This document shows, piece after piece, positions 25,893 through 35,232 of a DNA stretch of 64,000 bases. Each line of letters opens with the position of its first letter. Positions within the stretch are counted from its first letter, which is position 1. The stretch covers positions 62,001-126,000 of the forward strand of contig NZ_JBEPMA010000003.1 of NCBI RefSeq assembly GCF_040545475.1, given 5' to 3'. Source of the DNA: Peptoniphilus_A olsenii (lineage in GTDB: Bacteria; Bacillota; Clostridia; Tissierellales; Peptoniphilaceae). The notes under the pieces are model-generated. The model was not told the DNA's origin. It did no database searches and saw only the letters and a program-made list of their open reading frames with translations. A program made the translations under genes and the position numbers.

Positions 25893-25900
25893 GGAGAATT

Positions 25901-26122
25901 ATGGCAGACTTTAAATTTGAGATAGTAGAACACTTAGGGGTCCTATCAGAAAGTGTCAAAGGTTGGACAAAAGAGTTAAATAAGGTTAGTTTTAATGATA
26001 GACCTGCTAAATATGATATTAGAGAATGGGATCCTGAGCATGCAAAAATGTCAAAGGGTGTTACTCTAAATGATGAAGAAATGGAAATACTCTCTAAAAT
26101 ACTAAAGGATAGGGAGATTTAA
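25901..26122 (+). CDS. YdbC/PC4-like single-stranded DNA-binding protein
   Basis: The 73-residue protein matches the Firmicute YdbC family: ADFKFEIVEHLGVLSES, GWTKELNKVSFNDRPAKYDIR and WDPEHAKMSKGVTL. Lactococcal YdbC has a PC4-like fold and binds single-stranded nucleic acid; that is family knowledge. It is probably cotranscribed with proS. Confidence 0.85.
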   Translation: MADFKFEIVEHLGVLSESVKGWTKELNKVSFNDRPAKYDIREWDPEHAKMSKGVTLNDEEMEILSKILKDREI

Positions 26123-26142
26123 TATATTTTTAAAAACACTTG

Positions 26143-26151
26143 TGTTATAAT
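26143..26151 (+). promoter_or_regulatory. Extended -10 promoter of tig
   Basis: TGT followed directly by TATAAT (TGTTATAAT) forms an extended -10 element 41 bases before tig; there is no clear -35, as is common for this promoter type. Confidence 0.6.
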
Positions 26152-26191
26152 AGAAAAATGTTAAAATACGCCGAGAGCGAGGAGGATTTAA

Positions 26192-27532
26192 ATGACTGAA
26201 ATAAAAAAGAAGGAAAACAACAAAGTCTTTTTTGACCTTGTTTTAAAAAAAGAAGATATAAAGAAAGCTGAAACTGAAGTTTACAAAAAAAATAAAAAAT
26301 ATTTTCAAATTCCAGGATTTAGAAAAGGACATGTTCCTAAACAAATGATTGAAAACATGTATGGTAAAGATGTTTTCTTTGAAGATGCAGTAAATGAACT
26401 TTTGCCTGAAGCTTATGAAAAAGCAATCGATGAATTAAAATTAGATGTAGTTGATAATCCAAATATGGATATTGATGAAGAAACAATGGGTAAAGATGAA
26501 TTAGTGGTAAAAGTTGATGTTGATGTTAAACCTGAAGTTGAAGTTTCTGATTACAAGGGTATGGAAATAGAAGATCCAACTTTAACAGTTACTGATGATG
26601 TTCTTGATGCAGAAATTGAAAATCAAAGAAGAATGAATGCAAGAATTATAAATGTTGACGATAGAGCAGTTAAAGAAGGAGATATTGTAAATATTGACTT
26701 CAAAGGTTCTGTTGATGGAGAATACTTTGAAGGTGGTACTGCAGAAGGCCAAGATTTAGAAATTGGTTCTGATACTTTCATACCAGGTTTTGAAGAAAAA
26801 CTAATTGGTCACGAAATAGGAGAAGAGTTTGATATTGATGTAGACTTCCCAGAAGATTACCACCAAGAAGATCTTGCAGGTAAAACTTCAAAATTTAAAA
26901 TTAAAATTAACAGTATTTCATATGAAGAACTTCCAGAACTTGATGATGAGTTTATCAAAGATATCTCTGAGTTCGATACAGTTGAAGAATTTAAAGAAGA
27001 CCTTAAAAAGAAAAAAGAAGAAGAATTTGAAACAACATCTCTTATGGAAAAACAAAGAAGAGCAATTGAAATGCTTGGAGATAAAGTAGATGTTGAAATT
27101 CCTGATGGAATGGTTAGAGCTCAAATGGACCAAACAGTAGCAAATTATGATCAAACACTTAGAGCTCAAGGAATTTCACTTGATGACTATGTAAAAATGG
27201 TTGGTTCAACTATGGAAGAATTTAGAGAAAACGCAAGACCAAGTGCAGAAAAAACTGTCAAAAACGACCTAGCTCTTGAAGCAGTTGTTAGAGCAGAAAA
27301 TCTTCAAGTTACTGATGAAGAAATTGAAGAAGAAGTAGAAAATGTTGTTAAAGAATATTTCAAAGATGATGAAGAACATCAAAAAAGAATGAAAGAATAC
27401 ATGCTCAACGAAAATAAAGAAGTTGTTAGAGGCGACCTTGAAAAAAGAAAAGCAGTAGACTTTATTGTTGAACATGCAAAATTTGTTGAACCAAAAGAAA
27501 CAAAAGAAGAAAAAGATAATACTGAAGAATAA
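26192..27532 (+). CDS. tig: Trigger factor (ribosome-bound chaperone and prolyl isomerase)
   Basis: The 446-residue protein has the N-terminal ribosome-binding domain with the signature IPGFRKGHVPKQMIE (about residues 40-54), the FKBP-type PPIase domain (about 165-250, VNIDFKGSVDGEYFEGG) and the C-terminal chaperone cradle. The acidic tail (KETKEEKDNTEE) is usual. It folds nascent chains as they leave the ribosome. GAGGAGG precedes the ATG. It starts the conserved tig-clpP-clpX series. Confidence 0.97.
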   Translation: MTEIKKKENNKVFFDLVLKKEDIKKAETEVYKKNKKYFQIPGFRKGHVPKQMIENMYGKDVFFEDAVNELLPEAYEKAIDELKLDVVDNPNMDIDEETMGKDELVVKVDVDVKPEVEVSDYKGMEIEDPTLTVTDDVLDAEIENQRRMNARIINVDDRAVKEGDIVNIDFKGSVDGEYFEGGTAEGQDLEIGSDTFIPGFEEKLIGHEIGEEFDIDVDFPEDYHQEDLAGKTSKFKIKINSISYEELPELDDEFIKDISEFDTVEEFKEDLKKKKEEEFETTSLMEKQRRAIEMLGDKVDVEIPDGMVRAQMDQTVANYDQTLRAQGISLDDYVKMVGSTMEEFRENARPSAEKTVKNDLALEAVVRAENLQVTDEEIEEEVENVVKEYFKDDEEHQKRMKEYMLNENKEVVRGDLEKRKAVDFIVEHAKFVEPKETKEEKDNTEE

Positions 27533-27558
27533 TTAAATTTAGAGAAGGACGTGATCTC

Positions 27559-28143
27559 ATGGCATTAGTGCCTATGGTAGTAGAACAAACTAATAGAGGA
27601 GAAAGATCTTATGACATTTACTCTAGACTTTTAAAAGATAGAATTATCTTTGCAAGTGGTGAAGTAAATGATGTTATGGCTGATTTAATTGTGGCTCAAT
27701 TATTATTTCTTGAGTCTGTTGATCCTAATAAAGATATTCAACTTTATATAAATTCGCCAGGTGGATCTGTAAGTGCTGGTTTTGCTATATTTGATACAAT
27801 TAATTATATAAAACCAGATGTTTCTACAATTTGTATAGGTATGGCAGCATCAATGGGAGCATTCTTACTTGCTTGTGGAACTAAGGGCAAAAGATTCGCT
27901 CTTCCAAATGCAGATATTATGATTCATCAACCATCAGGTGGTGCACAAGGCCAAGCAAGTGATATTCAGATAAATGCTGAAAAGATTTTAAAAATCAGAC
28001 ACAAACTAAATAAAATACTTGCAGATAATACTGGTCAACCTCTAGATAAAATTGAAAGAGATACAGATAGGGATTATTGGTTATCTGCAGAAGAAGCAGT
28101 AGAATATGGACTTATAGACAGAGTAATAGAAAGTAGGGATTGA
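27559..28143 (+). CDS. clpP: ATP-dependent Clp protease proteolytic subunit
   Basis: The 194-residue serine protease has the catalytic triad Ser98 (GMAASMG), His123 (MIHQP) and Asp172 (TDRDYW). It forms the 14-subunit barrel fed by ClpX, encoded directly downstream. The N-terminal segment MALVPMVVEQTNRGERSYDIYSRLL is typical of the Firmicute form. GAGAAGGACG lies upstream of the ATG. No CtsR or CIRCE box is seen before it, so it probably follows the tig promoter. Confidence 0.98.
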   Translation: MALVPMVVEQTNRGERSYDIYSRLLKDRIIFASGEVNDVMADLIVAQLLFLESVDPNKDIQLYINSPGGSVSAGFAIFDTINYIKPDVSTICIGMAASMGAFLLACGTKGKRFALPNADIMIHQPSGGAQGQASDIQINAEKILKIRHKLNKILADNTGQPLDKIERDTDRDYWLSAEEAVEYGLIDRVIESRD

Positions 28144-28157
28144 TTTAGAGGTGAATT

Positions 28158-29375
28158 ATGGCTGGTACAGATGAAGTTATGAGATGTTCATTCTGTGGCA
28201 GAACTCAAAATCAAGTTAAAAGACTTATTGCAGGGCCAAATGTAAATATTTGTAATGAATGTATTTCGCTTTGCAATACGATTTTAAATGAAGAGATAGA
28301 TAAAGATGATAGTGCTGAATTTTCATTAAAAAAACCAGCAGAGATAAAAGAAATTTTAGACTCCTATGTAGTTAAACAGGAAGATGCTAAAAAAGCTCTA
28401 TCTGTGGCTGTTTATAATCACTACAAGAGAATCGCTTCATCTAAAAAAACTGACTCAGACATTGAACTTCAAAAATCAAATATATTAATGATTGGGCCTA
28501 CTGGCTCAGGAAAGACATTATTGGCACAAACACTTGCTAGACTTTTAAATGTTCCTTTTGCAATTGCAGATGCAACTACACTCACAGAAGCTGGTTATGT
28601 TGGCGAAGATGTAGAAAATATTATATTAAAGCTAATTCAAAATGCTGACTATGATATAGAAAAAGCCGAAAAAGGAATAATTTATATTGACGAAATTGAT
28701 AAAATAGCAAGAAAATCAGAGAATGTGTCAATCACAAGAGATGTAAGTGGCGAAGGCGTACAACAAGCACTTCTTAAAATAATAGAAGGAACTGTTGCAA
28801 ATGTACCACCACAAGGTGGTAGAAAACATCCAAGTCAAGAATTTATTCAAGTAGATACTTCTAATATTTTATTTATCGTTGGCGGTGCTTTTGATGGCAT
28901 TGACAAAATAATTGAAAATAGGATTTCAAAATCATCAATGGGTTTTGGTTCTCAATTATATGATAAAGAAAAAGAAAGCAAAAATATTTTACAAAAAGTT
29001 GAAACTGAAGATTTGCTAAAATTTGGTTTAATTCCAGAACTTATAGGTAGACTTCCAGTTACAATAACACTTGAAGAACTTGACGAGGGTGCCTTGGTTG
29101 AAATTCTAACTAAGCCTAAGAATGCTCTTGTAAAACAATATAAAGAGTTATTGAAACTTGATGATGTAGATTTAATATTTGATGACGAGGCTCTTAAAGC
29201 TATCGCCCAAAAAGCTATTGACAAAAAAGCTGGTGCGAGAGGACTAAGAGGTGTAATCGAGAATACTATAATGAATGTCATGTACGAGATACCGTCACGT
29301 GATGATGTCAAGGCTGTTCAAATAACTAAAGATGCAGTTGATGGTAAATCATCTGCAAAGCTAATCAAAAAGTAA
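28158..29375 (+). CDS. clpX: Clp protease ATP-binding subunit ClpX
   Basis: The 405-residue AAA+ unfoldase has the N-terminal zinc-binding domain (Cys10, Cys13, Cys32, Cys35), Walker A in GPTGSGKTLLAQ, Walker B in IIYIDEIDKIA, and the ClpP-docking IGF-like loop replaced here by MGFGSQ near residue 265. It unfolds tagged proteins, including tmRNA-tagged ones, into ClpP. It begins 14 bases after clpP. A strong terminator follows. Confidence 0.97.
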   Translation: MAGTDEVMRCSFCGRTQNQVKRLIAGPNVNICNECISLCNTILNEEIDKDDSAEFSLKKPAEIKEILDSYVVKQEDAKKALSVAVYNHYKRIASSKKTDSDIELQKSNILMIGPTGSGKTLLAQTLARLLNVPFAIADATTLTEAGYVGEDVENIILKLIQNADYDIEKAEKGIIYIDEIDKIARKSENVSITRDVSGEGVQQALLKIIEGTVANVPPQGGRKHPSQEFIQVDTSNILFIVGGAFDGIDKIIENRISKSSMGFGSQLYDKEKESKNILQKVETEDLLKFGLIPELIGRLPVTITLEELDEGALVEILTKPKNALVKQYKELLKLDDVDLIFDDEALKAIAQKAIDKKAGARGLRGVIENTIMNVMYEIPSRDDVKAVQITKDAVDGKSSAKLIKK

Positions 29376-29378
29376 AAC

Positions 29379-29402
29379 GCCGTGGTTATCCACGGCTTTT
29401 TT
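29379..29402 (+). terminator. Terminator between clpX and lon
   Basis: A perfect GCCGTGG/CCACGGC stem with a TTAT loop is followed by six T residues, only 16 bases before the lon start. No room is left for a separate full promoter after it, so lon expression probably depends on read-through. Confidence 0.9.
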
Positions 29403-29417
29403 AAAAGGTGTGTTGTA

Positions 29418-31748
29418 ATGGAAAAATTAAAATTACCTCTTATCCCCCTTCGAAATATGGTGGTATTTCCTCATATGGTCACACATTTCGACTGTGGAAG
29501 AGATATATCAATAAATGCAGTAGAAGAAGCCGAAATGGCAAATTCTAAAATATTTTTAGTGGCACAAATAGATTTTAATGTAGAAAAGCCTGATGAAGAA
29601 GACTTATATGAAATTGGTACAATTGCTACAATAAAACAAATTTTAAAACTCCCTGGAGGGATAGTTCGTGTCCTCGTGGAAGGAGAAAAAAGGGCTCAAA
29701 TAGAAAATCTTGATATAAGCGAAAATATTATTGAAGCTGAGCTCACAGTATTTGAAGAAAAAATTCAAAGTTATGAAGAAAGTGAAGATTTAGAAGCTGC
29801 ACTTCGTCTTGCAGTAGCAGATATTGAAAAATACGTTACTTTAGATGAAAAAATGTTGCCTGGATTACTGTCTAATTTAATGGATACTGATGATCCATCA
29901 AGATTTATTGACACTGTTGTAGGATATCTAAATTTTAAGTTAGAAGATCATCAAAAGATTTTATCTACTGTTGATATTTATGAAAGAATAGTGGCCTTTC
30001 ATGAAATAATGAAAAGAGAGATAGAAGTTCTATCAATTGAAAAAGAAATTGATGATGAAGTTAAATCTAAATTAGACAAAGTACAAAAAGAATTTTATTT
30101 GAAAGAACAACTTAAAGTAATTCGAAAAGAACTTGGAGATTCTCAAGATGAAGCTGGCATGGCTGACGATTATGTTTCACAACTTGAAGATAAAGATTTG
30201 TCAGAAGAAGTTAGAGAAAAGGCAATGAAAGAGGCCTACAAGTTAGCATCGTTAAATTCTCAATCACCAGACTATTCTCAAATTATAAATTATCTTGACT
30301 GGATATTGGAACTTCCTTGGAAAGAATCTTCAGATGAAGAAGTTGATGTAGCATATGCACGCAAGATTTTAAATGAAGAACATTATGGACTTAAAAATGT
30401 GAAAGAGAGAATACTCGAATTTATTGCCGTTCGTAAACTTGCAAAGGAAAATTTAAAAGGACCAATACTTTGTTTGGTTGGACCACCAGGAGTTGGTAAA
30501 ACTTCAATAGCACAATCAATAGCAAAATCTCTTGGCAAAAAATTTGTCAGGATGAGCTTAGGTGGAGTAACAGATGAATCTGAAATTCGAGGTCATAGAA
30601 GGACTTATGTGGGTGCACTACCAGGTAGGATAATAACACTTATAAAAAAAGCTGAGGAAAATGACCCTGTATTTTTATTTGATGAGATAGATAAAGTAGG
30701 CAACGACTTCAAAGGTGATCCAGCAAGTGGATTGCTTGAAGTGTTAGATCCTGAGCAAAATGATACTTTCACAGATAGATATTTGGAACTTCCTTTTGAT
30801 TTGTCTAATGTATTTTTTATAGCTACTGCAAATACTACCTCAACAATACCGAGACCTCTACTTGATAGAATGGAAATTATCGAACTCGGTGGATATACTC
30901 CAAGCGAAAAATTTAATATTGCAAAAAAATACTTGGTTCCAAAACAAATAAAAGAAAATGGACTTTATGGCAAAAATGTAAATATATCTGATAAAGCTAT
31001 TGAAGATACAATCGACTATTATACAAGAGAATCTGGCGTACGAGGCTTAGAAAAAGAAATATCAAAAATAGCAAGAAAAGCAGCTCTAGAAATTATAGAA
31101 AATGATGCTAAAAGAGTTTCAATTTCGACAAGGAATATTGAAAAATATTTAGGTGAAAAGAAATTTACAATTGATCAAAGAGAGGTTAAGGACCAAATTG
31201 GATCTGTAAATGGTCTTGCTTGGACACAGGTGGGTGGTACTACTTTAAATATTGAAACTTCAATAATGGAGGGTAAAGGTCATCTAAGCCTTACAGGATC
31301 TTTAGGAGATGTAATGAAGGAATCTGCTAGTGCGGCTATTTCTTATATAGCGTCTAACGCAAAAGATTTTGGAATAGATCCAAGTTTTAGAACTAAAAAA
31401 GATATTCATATACATGTACCTGAAGGTGCAGTGCCAAAAGATGGACCATCGGCAGGTATAACTATTGCAACATCTGTCTTATCTGCACTGACACAAAAAC
31501 CAGTAAGAAGTGATGTAGCAATGACTGGGGAGATAACTTTAAGAGGAAAAGTTCTTCCTATTGGAGGACTTAAAGAAAAATTATTAGCTGCCGAGCGTTT
31601 TGGAGTTAAAACAGTAATAATTCCAGAAGAAAATAAAAGAGATTTAAATGAAATTGAAGAAGAAGCCATCGATAAATTAGAGATAAAAACAGCAACTAAT
31701 TTCAAAGAAGTGGCCAAAATTGCCATAGGAGATTTTCATGAAAATTAA
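29418..31748 (+). CDS. lon: ATP-dependent endopeptidase Lon
   Basis: The 776-residue protease has the N-terminal substrate domain (LPLIPLRNMVVFPHMV), a coiled-coil linker with the Lon hallmark VQKEFYLKEQLKVIRKELG, an AAA+ domain with Walker A GPPGVGKTS and Walker B FLFDEIDK, and the C-terminal Ser-Lys protease (catalytic Ser in PKDGPSAGI). ATG at 29418 follows AAAGGTG; in-frame upstream codons fall inside the terminator. The end overlaps engB by 11 bases. Confidence 0.97.
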   Translation: MEKLKLPLIPLRNMVVFPHMVTHFDCGRDISINAVEEAEMANSKIFLVAQIDFNVEKPDEEDLYEIGTIATIKQILKLPGGIVRVLVEGEKRAQIENLDISENIIEAELTVFEEKIQSYEESEDLEAALRLAVADIEKYVTLDEKMLPGLLSNLMDTDDPSRFIDTVVGYLNFKLEDHQKILSTVDIYERIVAFHEIMKREIEVLSIEKEIDDEVKSKLDKVQKEFYLKEQLKVIRKELGDSQDEAGMADDYVSQLEDKDLSEEVREKAMKEAYKLASLNSQSPDYSQIINYLDWILELPWKESSDEEVDVAYARKILNEEHYGLKNVKERILEFIAVRKLAKENLKGPILCLVGPPGVGKTSIAQSIAKSLGKKFVRMSLGGVTDESEIRGHRRTYVGALPGRIITLIKKAEENDPVFLFDEIDKVGNDFKGDPASGLLEVLDPEQNDTFTDRYLELPFDLSNVFFIATANTTSTIPRPLLDRMEIIELGGYTPSEKFNIAKKYLVPKQIKENGLYGKNVNISDKAIEDTIDYYTRESGVRGLEKEISKIARKAALEIIENDAKRVSISTRNIEKYLGEKKFTIDQREVKDQIGSVNGLAWTQVGGTTLNIETSIMEGKGHLSLTGSLGDVMKESASAAISYIASNAKDFGIDPSFRTKKDIHIHVPEGAVPKDGPSAGITIATSVLSALTQKPVRSDVAMTGEITLRGKVLPIGGLKEKLLAAERFGVKTVIIPEENKRDLNEIEEEAIDKLEIKTATNFKEVAKIAIGDFHEN

Positions 31749-32340
31749 AAAGTCAGAACTGGAAAGAGTAGCAGTTAAAAAAGAACAATATCCACATGAA
31801 AATATAAAAGAGATTGCCTTTGCAGGCCGCTCTAATGTTGGGAAATCCTCATTTATAAATGCAATGCTAAGTAGAAAAAATTTGGCTAGGACATCTTCTA
31901 CTCCTGGCAAAACAAGAACTATCAATTTTTATAATGTAGATGATAAATTGCGACTTGTGGATTTGCCAGGTTATGGTTATGCAAAAGTAGCTAAGTCAGA
32001 AAAAGATAAATGGGCAGGTATAATAAACGAATATCTAGAAACTCGAGATAATTTACTTGAAACCATACTATTGGTAGATATTAGACACGAACCAACTGAA
32101 CTTGATAAGCAAATGTATAATTATATTTTGGACTCTGGTTTTTCAGGGATAGTCATTGCCACAAAACAAGATAAAATTAAAAAATCTCAGTTAAATAAAC
32201 ATGTAGATGCAATAGTTAAAAAATTAGAAATGAAGTCAAAAGACAATCTAATCACTTTCTCTTCAGAAAAGAGAGATACCGTAGAGGATATGTGGTATAT
32301 TTTTAATGATATGATAAAATTTCATAAGAATAATGAGTGA
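31738..32340 (+). CDS. engB: Ribosome biogenesis GTPase EngB/YsxC
   Basis: The 200-residue GTPase has G1 GRSNVGKSS, the switch I threonine in TSSTPGKTRTINF, G3 DLPGYGYA and G4 TKQDK. It is needed for late assembly of the large ribosomal subunit. It overlaps lon by 11 bases, with its ribosome binding site (AGGAG) inside lon; lon-engB pairing is common in Firmicutes. Confidence 0.96.
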   Translation: MKIKKSELERVAVKKEQYPHENIKEIAFAGRSNVGKSSFINAMLSRKNLARTSSTPGKTRTINFYNVDDKLRLVDLPGYGYAKVAKSEKDKWAGIINEYLETRDNLLETILLVDIRHEPTELDKQMYNYILDSGFSGIVIATKQDKIKKSQLNKHVDAIVKKLEMKSKDNLITFSSEKRDTVEDMWYIFNDMIKFHKNNE

Positions 32341-32346
32341 ATTATA

Positions 32347-32397
32347 AAATTTGGGTTTTCTATTGATACAGAATATGGAAATCCCAAATTTTTTATT
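32347..32397 (+). terminator. Terminator of the tig-clpPX-lon-engB block
   Basis: A long stem (AATTTGGGTTTTC with its complement GAAATCCCAAATT) is followed by TTTTTATTTTT. Confidence 0.88.
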
Positions 32398-32438
32398 TTT
32401 TATCACTTATGAAATTTCTATGCGTTTTCTGTGTTCGC

Positions 32439-32565
32439 TTAGTCGAGATGACATTTTGAAAGAATTGCTACAACCCCTTCACCTGTAATTTCGAGCGGAA
32501 AACCCGAAGAGTTTGGTAAGTCGCCGTCTACTCGAAGAGTGAGGAATCTACCTGTATAGGAGTAG
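32439..32565 (+). repeat. Dispersed intergenic repeat, copy A (diverged)
   Basis: This non-coding stretch shares ordered blocks with 53180-53310: TTAGTCGAGA, ACCTGTAATT, a TCTACTCG(A/T)AGAGTGA segment and a final TA(T)AG(G)AGTAG. G+C is higher than in the flanking AT-rich sequence. It resembles the dispersed TTTCGAGC...GAATCT type of intergenic repeat seen in many genomes. No reading frame is evident. Confidence 0.55.
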
Positions 32566-32790
32566 TTCTGTCAATATAATTTGATATCTTTTTTACATTA
32601 TTACTAATAACAAACTTTTACTTATATCAATAAAATATAAATAAAAATCTATTTCTCTATTAATACTTCATATTATGTACTTCACTAGAGTATATAGAAC
32701 TGATACAATATTTTTAATTGTTAAGAAATTCTTAAATTTATTAAATATAACTAAATTTCATAGGGAAACCACAACAATTACACAAAACTC
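32566..32790. other. AT-rich gap upstream of the DUF1002 gene
   Basis: No reading frame with a ribosome binding site is visible. A TGTTAAAAT extended -10-like element follows at 32791-32799, just before the DUF1002 gene. Confidence 0.4.
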
Positions 32791-32818
32791 TGTTAAAATA
32801 TAAAAATGGAGGGGTATT

Positions 32819-33685
32819 ATGAAAATAAAAAATATTTTTAAAGTGGCATTTCTTTCTGCTGCTTTAATTTTACCAGTCAATATATTTGCAAAAGGCGAGG
32901 ATGAAATAATAACTTTAGGTAGAGACTTAACACTCAATCAAAGAGATGAAATACTTCAAGAAATGAATGCAACAGAAGATGCCAAGATAATTGAAGTTAC
33001 AAATGAAGAAGAATACCAATACTTAGGGGATGTACTCACTTCTAAAGAAATTGGCAACAAGGCCATATCATCTGCTATTGTTAGATATACAAAGGAAGGC
33101 TCTGGAATTAATATTGAAATTTCGCCAAATATTGTCGTTGTCAGCGAAAGTTCCTACAGAAATGCCATGACAACTGCAGGTGTAAAAGATGCCGATGTAT
33201 ATGTGACAGCACCAGGCAAAGTTTCAGGCACAGCTGCTCTTACTGGAATTTTAAAATCTTATGAAGAAACTTCTGGCAAGAAAATTCCTGAAGATGTTAA
33301 GAAAGTAGCTAATGAAGAGCTCGTACTACAGACAAAATTATCAGAAGATATTGGCGAAGAAAAGACAAATGATGTAATAAATATAGTTAAAAGTGAAATG
33401 GCTGCAAAAATGCCACAGTCTAAAGAAGAAGTTAGACAAATAGTAGATACCGTAAATACTAATTATAATCTAGGACTATCAGATAGTGCTAAAGATGGAC
33501 TCACAACTCTATTTAACAACATGAAAAATGCCGATATAGATTGGAAACTTGTAGCTAATAAAGTCGGGGAATATTCCAAAAAAGCAAATGAATTTTTAAA
33601 TTCACCAGAAGGCGAAAAGGCAGTAAAAGATACCAAAAACTTTATAGAAAAAATAATAGATTTTTTAGTTTCACTTTTCAAATAA
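32819..33685 (+). CDS. Secreted DUF1002 protein
   Basis: The 288-residue precursor has a signal peptide (MKIKNIFKVAFLSAALILP, cleavage probably after FAK/IFA near residue 24) and a DUF1002 domain. The order typical of that family is visible: ITLGRDLTLNQRDEIL, then SSAIVRYTKEGSGINIEI, a helical region, and a C-terminal helix ending IEKIIDFLVSLFK. Family function is unknown; members are exported proteins of Firmicutes. GGAGGGG precedes the ATG. It is a single-gene unit. Confidence 0.85.
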   Translation: MKIKNIFKVAFLSAALILPVNIFAKGEDEIITLGRDLTLNQRDEILQEMNATEDAKIIEVTNEEEYQYLGDVLTSKEIGNKAISSAIVRYTKEGSGINIEISPNIVVVSESSYRNAMTTAGVKDADVYVTAPGKVSGTAALTGILKSYEETSGKKIPEDVKKVANEELVLQTKLSEDIGEEKTNDVINIVKSEMAAKMPQSKEEVRQIVDTVNTNYNLGLSDSAKDGLTTLFNNMKNADIDWKLVANKVGEYSKKANEFLNSPEGEKAVKDTKNFIEKIIDFLVSLFK

Positions 33686-33719
33686 ACATATATATTTTAG
33701 TATTTTATAAATACAAGAT

Positions 33720-33748
33720 TTGACTTTGATATATAATATTTGTATAAT
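33720..33748 (+). promoter_or_regulatory. Promoter of the 33791-35003 pair
   Basis: TTGACT (33720-33725) and TATAAT (33743-33748) are separated by exactly 17 bases, 43 bases before the start codon. Confidence 0.78.
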
Positions 33749-33790
33749 TATTTTATAAGTATATTTTTATATAGAAGTGGGAGGTTTATA

Positions 33791-34430
33791 ATGAAAAAAA
33801 TTATTTTTTTTGAGTATGGCTTTAATTTTAGCTCAGTGTCTTATGAGTCCAGTTTTCGCAATTGAGGAAGAACAAAAATTGTATGATAATCAGATTTCAA
33901 TTACAAAAGAGCAAGAAAAGGAATTAATATTAAATGATATTAAAGAACAACTTATAGAGCAAGGTAGATTAGATCATCTTAAATTTTATGAAGATGAAAT
34001 TGATAATAGATTGGGACTTAATACAGATTCAAATGAAAATATTTTACGTGAAGCACAAAATGGAATTAGTTTTTTAAGAGCTTCAGGTATAAAGGCTCCA
34101 AGAGGTGGGGGTGGTATTAATTCTAATTCTTATGCTACAACTACTTATATCTATATTCCTAATAATATGATCGACAAGGAAATTGCGAAGCATCCAGATG
34201 GGATAAGTTCATGGATTGCTAAAATAGGGCTAGGACAAATTAGTATTATAAATGGTTTTATTTCAGCTGTTCAAACTTCGCAACTAAGGAATTTCAGAGA
34301 TAAAGGTAAGGCTGTTGAGAAGATTGTGGTTGTAGATCATACTGAGAATGATGTCGTATCTACTGCATATATGGAATGGAAAGATTATCCTTATATGAGT
34401 AGTAATTATGATAAAGTCAGAGTTGGATAA
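33791..34430 (+). pseudogene. Secreted protein of unknown function, signal peptide frameshifted
   Basis: ATG at 33791 follows GGGAGG and starts MKKIIF, but an eight-T run (33804-33811) throws the frame and it stops after 24 codons. Removing one T gives MKKIIFLSMALILAQC... with a proper signal peptide ending SPVFA, continuous to 34430 (about 212 residues). Without that correction the only start is TTG at 33810, which lacks both a ribosome binding site and the basic N-terminus. The mature part is helical and charged, then has a GGGG element and IYIPNNMIDKEIAKHPDG. I do not recognise the family. A membrane protein gene follows. Confidence 0.6.
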
Positions 34431-34436
34431 TTGATT

Positions 34437-35003
34437 ATGAATTATTTTATACGAGATACCATTTTTTTAATTATTGCGTTAATTATCTTATTTATAATAT
34501 ATAGAAAGAAAAAAACAATTAAAGACAATAATTTTGTAATAGAAATATTTTCTTTTATAAATTTGTTTTTATTATATTTGCAAGGAACCCCTTATAAGGA
34601 ATTTTTAAAATTTCTAATATTTATTGGATTCATTGTATTCATTTGGTTAATAAATTTTTTATTAATGCGTATTAATAAAAAATTTGTTGACTCAAAAATT
34701 TATTTAATTATTATTTCTGTAGGATCTGTTTTTTCACAATTTATTTTTTATACTATCCATGGAAATTATAAAGAAGTATTTCTATATAATAGAAAAGAGT
34801 TTGTTTACATTTTGATTTTCATTGTAATATTTGAATTCTTAGTTAAATTAATGCTGGATAATAGACTTTTATGTAATTTATTTGTAGAAAAAGATAAAAC
34901 TCGAACTGTATTTTTAATTAGTGAGACAGTTTTTATTTTGATTTTTATGATTGAGTCAATAATTAATATATTAAATTTAAATTATCTAAATTTCTTATAT
35001 TAA
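34437..35003 (+). CDS. Polytopic membrane protein of unknown function
   Basis: The 188-residue protein has five or six membrane segments, very rich in Phe, Ile and Leu, with short charged loops (YRKKKTIKDNN, NRKEF). I recognise no family. It begins six bases after the preceding secreted-protein gene without a strong ribosome binding site, so it is probably translated by coupling (TTG at 34431 is an alternative start). The pair could be a secreted factor and its membrane partner or immunity protein, but nothing proves that. Confidence 0.6.
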   Translation: MNYFIRDTIFLIIALIILFIIYRKKKTIKDNNFVIEIFSFINLFLLYLQGTPYKEFLKFLIFIGFIVFIWLINFLLMRINKKFVDSKIYLIIISVGSVFSQFIFYTIHGNYKEVFLYNRKEFVYILIFIVIFEFLVKLMLDNRLLCNLFVEKDKTRTVFLISETVFILIFMIESIINILNLNYLNFLY

Positions 35004-35182
35004 TATTATTTTCTTTTTGAATTGATAATATTATAAGGTAGATTTATTGTAAAAGTTATAACTTTTTGACAATTTGCTGATTGTATTTTTCAATTTTCAA
35101 ATAAAAAATTATTTAATAAATATACTAAAAAATAATTTTAATATTTAGTTAAATTAAAATATTGAAAAAGCACGATAGAATG

Positions 35183-35224
35183 TAGTACCCCTCCTAAACC
35201 TAGATACGTATTAGGAGGGGTACT
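35183..35224 (-). terminator. Strong hairpin after the M17 aminopeptidase gene, no T tract
   Basis: A perfect 14-bp stem (AGTACCCCTCCTAA with its complement, 14-base loop) lies nine bases past the minus-strand stop codon. Neither strand has an adjacent T run, so it may protect the 3' end or work as a non-canonical terminator. Confidence 0.55.
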
Positions 35225-35232
35225 GTCAAATG

